The notes under the pieces are model-generated. The model saw only the letters and a program-made list of their open reading frames with translations. It ran no database searches and was not told the origin of the DNA. Shown here piece by piece: positions 60,692 to 64,000 of a stretch of 64,000 bases of DNA (position 1 is its first letter; the number at the start of each line of letters is the position of its first letter). This stretch comes from Pilatotrama ljubarskyi (lineage: Eukaryota; Basidiomycota; Agaricomycetes; Polyporales; Polyporaceae). A program made the translations under genes and the position numbers. The stretch covers positions 184,804-248,803 of the forward strand of contig MU277713.1 in the NCBI GenBank assembly GCA_022385805.1, given 5' to 3'.

Positions 60692-60919
60692 CCGACCGTC
60701 TACGTAGCAGAAGGCCTGACGACCCCCATGCGCCCCCGCTGGCGAGTTTTCGAGGGTTTGGAGACTGCAGCGACTCATTGCTCCAGTACTTGTCGAACGA
60801 GTCCATATGTATATCTATTCCTGCCCCGCCGCATCTCAGGCAATCAGGATACCTGACAGTCAGCCCTAGAACGCCACTCGTCATCCTTCTCGTCTAGCGT
60901 TCCGCCCAGCCCGACCCGC

Positions 60920-62037
60920 TTACGCAGCCACCACGAAAGTCAGCGCGGTCACGCCCAGCGCGAGCACTGCCTGGCCCCATCCCGCCCGCACGGCAAACGC
61001 GCCGTTGTTGTTCCCACCCGTGTCCCCCGTGTTCCCCGACCCGCTCCCGTTCCCGCTTCCGCTTCCACTCCCGCTAGTCGGCGCGTTCGGCGCGGTGCTC
61101 ACGGTGTTCGTGTGCGTGACGATCACCGGGCCCGAAGAGCCCGCGGGTGGGTTACTGGAGGCATCTGTCGTGGTCTCCGGTGGTGCGCCGCTCGCATCTG
61201 TCGTAGTAGACGCAGGCGGTGCGCTGCTCGCGTCCGCCGTCGAGCTCGCCCCTGCACTCCCGCTTGAACTCGCGCCCCCACTCGCACTGGCACTAGCGCT
61301 GGCTGACGAGCTCCCGCCCGCACCCGCGCCCCCGCTCACGAGGTAGCTCGGCTCGGGCACCGCCTTCGATGGGTCTTTAAGCGCGCCGGTGCCCCACGGT
61401 ATCGGCTGGCCGTCGGGCTGAGTCGCGTTCGTGGGGGGCGCGACCTTGCCCTGCGCGTCGGCGATCGCGAAGCGCGTCGTCCAGAAGCGGTCGGCCGGCG
61501 CGGACGGGGAGGTGAACTGGTAGAAGTAGATCGCGGCGTTGGGCTCGACCTGTGTGTCGTGGCAGGGGAGGTTAGTGGGGCGCGTGGGAGGGGAGAAGGT
61601 GGGGAGGTGGGAGGGCGGGCACTTACGTCTGGACAGGGGTAGCTGAACGTCGTCAACGACGCGTCCGTCCCGTCGAACGAGGCCACAGCTATCGCACACG
61701 CGCGCGCGCGCGCAATCATCAGCATCTCTTCTGAGTCACCTCCCGCCGCGCGCGCAGGACGCGGCACGACAGACTGGACTGAGCGGACTGAGTACTCACT
61801 CGTGACGAACACCATGTTGAAGTTGTCCCCCGTCATGAGCTCGACGTCCGTCTGCTTCCACGTCCCGCTCGGGTCGGGCGTCCACGAGAACGTGCAGTTC
61901 GCGCCCTCGTTGAAGACGTCGCTCGGCCCGGGCGCGGTCGGGGTCACCCCGCTCGGCGTGCCCGCCCCCGCGGCCGCGGCGCGCACGAGGCCTTGCCCGG
62001 CGAACGCGCTGGACATGAAGGCGTGGAGGCCGTACAT
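60920..62037 (-). CDS. Kre9/Knh1-like Ser/Thr-rich GPI-anchored wall protein, copy 2
   Basis: ATG 62037 (MYGLHAFMSSAFAGQGLVRA) is followed by the same domain as copy 1: GPSDVFNEGANCTFSWTPDP, GTWKQTDVELMTGDNFNMVF, SFDGTDASLTTFSYPCPD and, after an intron, NAAIYFYQFTSPSAPADRFW with TRFAIADAQGKVAPPTNA. The stalk is very rich in Ser, Ala, Gly and Thr (SASASGGASSSGSAGASS), and the end VLALGVTALTFVVAA at 60920 is a GPI-type hydrophobic tail. The DNA is more GC-rich than copy 1. An intron holds a (CG)n tract. The start gives a weaker signal peptide than copy 1, so a nearby alternative 5' exon is possible. Confidence 0.82.
61696..61713. repeat. ACACG(CG)n microsatellite
   Basis: An alternating purine-pyrimidine run, ACACGCGCGCGCGCGCGC, lies in an intron of GPI-protein copy 2. 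Such tracts can adopt Z-form DNA and are length-variable. Confidence 0.8.
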
Positions 62038-62955
62038 TAGGAAGGACAGAGGTAGGGATCTGGTGCGATGGGCGGGGTTAGCGCGGTTTCGAGTTCGAGA
62101 AGGCTGGCTCGCGCGAGCTTACAGATTAAAGATAGATGCGGAGCGTTGGCGGGAGCGAGTCGAGGGAGCGCGTGTCAAGCAGAATGAAACGACAGACCCG
62201 AGTGAACGGAAGAAAGGGAACAGAAGAACAGAAGTCGAGTGCTGCAGGCAGACGCAAGGAAAGATACAGAGGATGGAAGGACCCCTCCGGTCCAACCCGC
62301 CTCAACCCTATGTACTCTCGGGTGCGCGTAGACGGCCCATCACGCCCATCTTGTGAAGCACCGCAACGTCGAGTACCGCCTCGCCTGACATCCCGACCGC
62401 GCGCGGCCCCTCGATCAAAGGGCCGCGAAATGCGAGCTGTTGCCGCATCTACAGTAGCTGATGGCGCAGGCGCGTCGGATCCGCCACTGTATGAAGCACT
62501 CTGTTGCAGATTGCCTTGCTTGACCCGATGCGTCCACGATGCGGCCAGCTATTGACTCGCTGCTCGAAAGTCGGAGAGAGAAAACGGTACGCGTGCTCCG
62601 AGCCTGAACGGAGTTTCTGTATGCGCGCTCTGGCGGTTCGAATGCCCCATGGGCGCACTGCCGCCGGCTGTCTACATAGCACTTCAAGTCGATGGCTGTG
62701 CGCAACGACGTCGGCCACCAGGTCGCTGTCTCCCTGAGCGATGTCAGTCGGGCGCCCTCGGTAAGGGGCTTACATGTCCTCGTAGATGACATGGGTACGG
62801 CGCGCTGGATGTCTGCAAAGGAGAGTGAGGGAGACGGATGTCTTCAGCTGACTAGACGTCGGTGCCTGCCAATAGCAGACTCGAAACGCAGAGGCTTGAA
62901 GCACGCGAAGGGTGCTCGGGTATATCTACCGATACAATGCTATACAAGAACAGAA
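62038..62955. other. No supported gene; promoter of GPI-protein copy 2
   Basis: The region contains the upstream side of GPI-protein copy 2 and the 3' side of the RNase H2 subunit gene. Short frames on both strands have no motifs. Confidence 0.45.
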
Positions 62956-63769
62956 CTAACATTCCTCGACTCGATGTATCTGACGCGACGGGACGCGAAT
63001 CAGCAGGACTTCCGACATGAAACACACCTGGACCACTCACTTCTGCCGCGAGCCTCGTCCACTCTGTCAATGACCGGAGGTACTCGTCCCTCCCCTCGTC
63101 GACGGGTATATCGGGATGCCACAGCACGAAAGAGGAAAACTGCGCCGCTGGGGTGAGCAGACGGACCGGGCCTTCGTCGTCCGCGTCCGGCATCTCCTCG
63201 TCCACATCTATCACGTCCTCCTCCTCTCGATGCGACCGCTTCGCGTTCCCCCTAGCACCCTTTGACCTCGTTCGGCTGCCTCCTGCACTAGAGGGAGGTG
63301 CGCTAGTCTTGTGGTCGTCGGGGGAGCGGAGGACTACGCCGGCGTAGCCGTGAGGGAGGTCGACTTTGAGTCCATGCAGGGAGCGACCTCTGAATGCCGC
63401 CGTAAAGTGACGCGAGCAAAAGTCAGCTGGAGAAGAGGAGGCGTTGGCAGAGTCGTGCACGTCGGCATTCACGAGTGTCGCGGCGGAGTCCGATGGTGGC
63501 AGGGCAGGAGTAGGCGAGGGGTGGGCGGGGCTGGCGACGAGTGTGGCCTGTGAGTCGGAGGTCTGTTGCGACTCGGGTTCAGATGGCACTGGTGCTTCAG
63601 GTTTCTTCTCGCGGCCATAGGTGGGCTCTGGGGCTGCATGTACGCGGAAATAGGTAGAAATGGGAGCGGGGCCGGAGTAGGCGATGTGGAACGGCATCAG
63701 GTGCGGGGTCGTCGTCTTCAGCGGGCCATCCGTTCGGGCGATCTTGAGCGTAGCAGGAGCGGCGGCCAT
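62956..63769 (-). CDS. RNH203: Ribonuclease H2 subunit C (Rnh203-like)
   Basis: ATG 63769 begins MAAAPATLKIARTDGP, then the subunit C signature TTPHLMPFHIAYSGPAPIST with YFRVH. A disordered insert follows, then FTAAFRGRSLHGLKVDLPHG and YAGVVLRSPDD. A second, acidic insert with a KRSHREEEDVIDVDEEMPDA patch leads to AQFSSFVLWHPDIPVDEGRD and EYLRSLTEWTRLAAE. A final intron (donor GTGAGT, acceptor GCGTCAG) joins to IHRVEEC and a stop at 62956, which fits the LAAEIH ending of relatives. RNase H2 removes ribonucleotides from DNA; subunit C and B form the scaffold for catalytic subunit A. The fold blocks are all present; the inserts are unusually long. Confidence 0.87.
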
Positions 63770-63887
63770 CGATTCGCAGAGAGCACAGGGTTTGAGATGC
63801 AGTTCAGCGTGCAGTGGAAGTCTCAGCCACAACGCGTCTGCGACGCGACATGACCTGCCCTGAACGTGACTGCAAGAACAAAACAAA

Positions 63888-63978
63888 ATGACGACAGTGG
63901 GATTCGAACCCACGCCCGTGAGGACCAGATAGGACATCATCCTGATTCTGGCGCCTTAGACCGCTCGGCCATATCGCC
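63888..63978 (-). tRNA. tRNA-Leu (anticodon CAG) with a 10-nt intron
   Basis: On the minus strand the acceptor GGCGATA pairs with TGTCGTC (with two G-T pairs), and a D arm TGGCCGAGCGGTCTAAGGC follows. The anticodon stem CCAGA pairs with TCTGG, and the loop carries CAG (plus-strand 63942-63944). A 10-nt intron at 63931-63940 sits just after position 37. A long variable arm and T arm GTGGG-TTCGAAT-CCCAC follow, as expected for a class II tRNA. A run of T follows the 3' end on the minus strand. The 3' end may be off by one base. Confidence 0.95.
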
Positions 63979-64000
63979 ATAGAGACCAAGCAGCAGAGCT

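Overview
The window looks like nuclear DNA of a filamentous basidiomycete (Agaricomycetes; a polypore-like fungus is my guess, the species is not determinable by eye). The evidence is short GT-AG introns of about 50-60 nt splitting almost every gene, GC-rich coding DNA, CT-rich leaders before start codons, nuclear tRNAs with tiny introns at the canonical site, and fungus-specific families (velvet regulator, Kre9/Knh1-like wall proteins, GH5, GT61). There are no operons; genes are packed on both strands with short intergenic spaces. Gene models were assembled by eye from conserved protein blocks plus splice signals, so outer ends are firmer than every internal splice site.

Layout. 0-9 kb: a TATA element firing off the left edge, a secreted GH5 glycosidase (-), a poorly understood stretch with one coding-like segment (about 3.6-4.5 kb), a velvet-domain regulator (+) and a secreted class 3 lipase (-). 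9-16.5 kb: a gene-poor stretch, then three tandem head-to-tail paralogues of an F-box-like family with a conserved C-x2-H-P-x-C motif, separated by decayed duplicate fragments. 17-33.5 kb: a conserved housekeeping block with DGAT2, CDC48/p97, tubulin cofactor B, a mitochondrial-type thioesterase, a RING protein, ESCRT-II VPS25, tRNA-Asp(GTC), a chromatin-like basic protein and a long disordered Ser/Pro-rich protein. 34.5-48 kb: a Ran-binding-domain protein, an ER disulfide isomerase ending in TDEL, a small gene of a repetitive basidiomycete family, STT3, a Bet1-type SNARE and a UBA/zinc-finger/UBX protein. 48-56 kb: a coiled-coil protein, a C2H2 transcription factor and a GT61 glycosyltransferase. 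56.5-62 kb: a symmetrical cluster of two Kre9/Knh1-like GPI proteins flanking two F-box paralogues. 63-64 kb: RNase H2 subunit C and tRNA-Leu(CAG).

Functional threads: protein quality control and the secretory pathway are well represented (CDC48 and a UBX cofactor with the FPR loop, STT3, PDI, a SNARE, ESCRT-II), as is cell-wall or extracellular biology (GH5, lipase, GT61, Kre9/Knh1-like pair). I regard this as ordinary gene order rather than a functional cluster. I found no CRISPR array, no complete transposon and no biosynthetic cluster. The most distinctive material is the two lineage-specific duplicated families (10.8-16.1 kb and 56.5-62.0 kb), including an apparent GC-AG intron shared by two paralogues.
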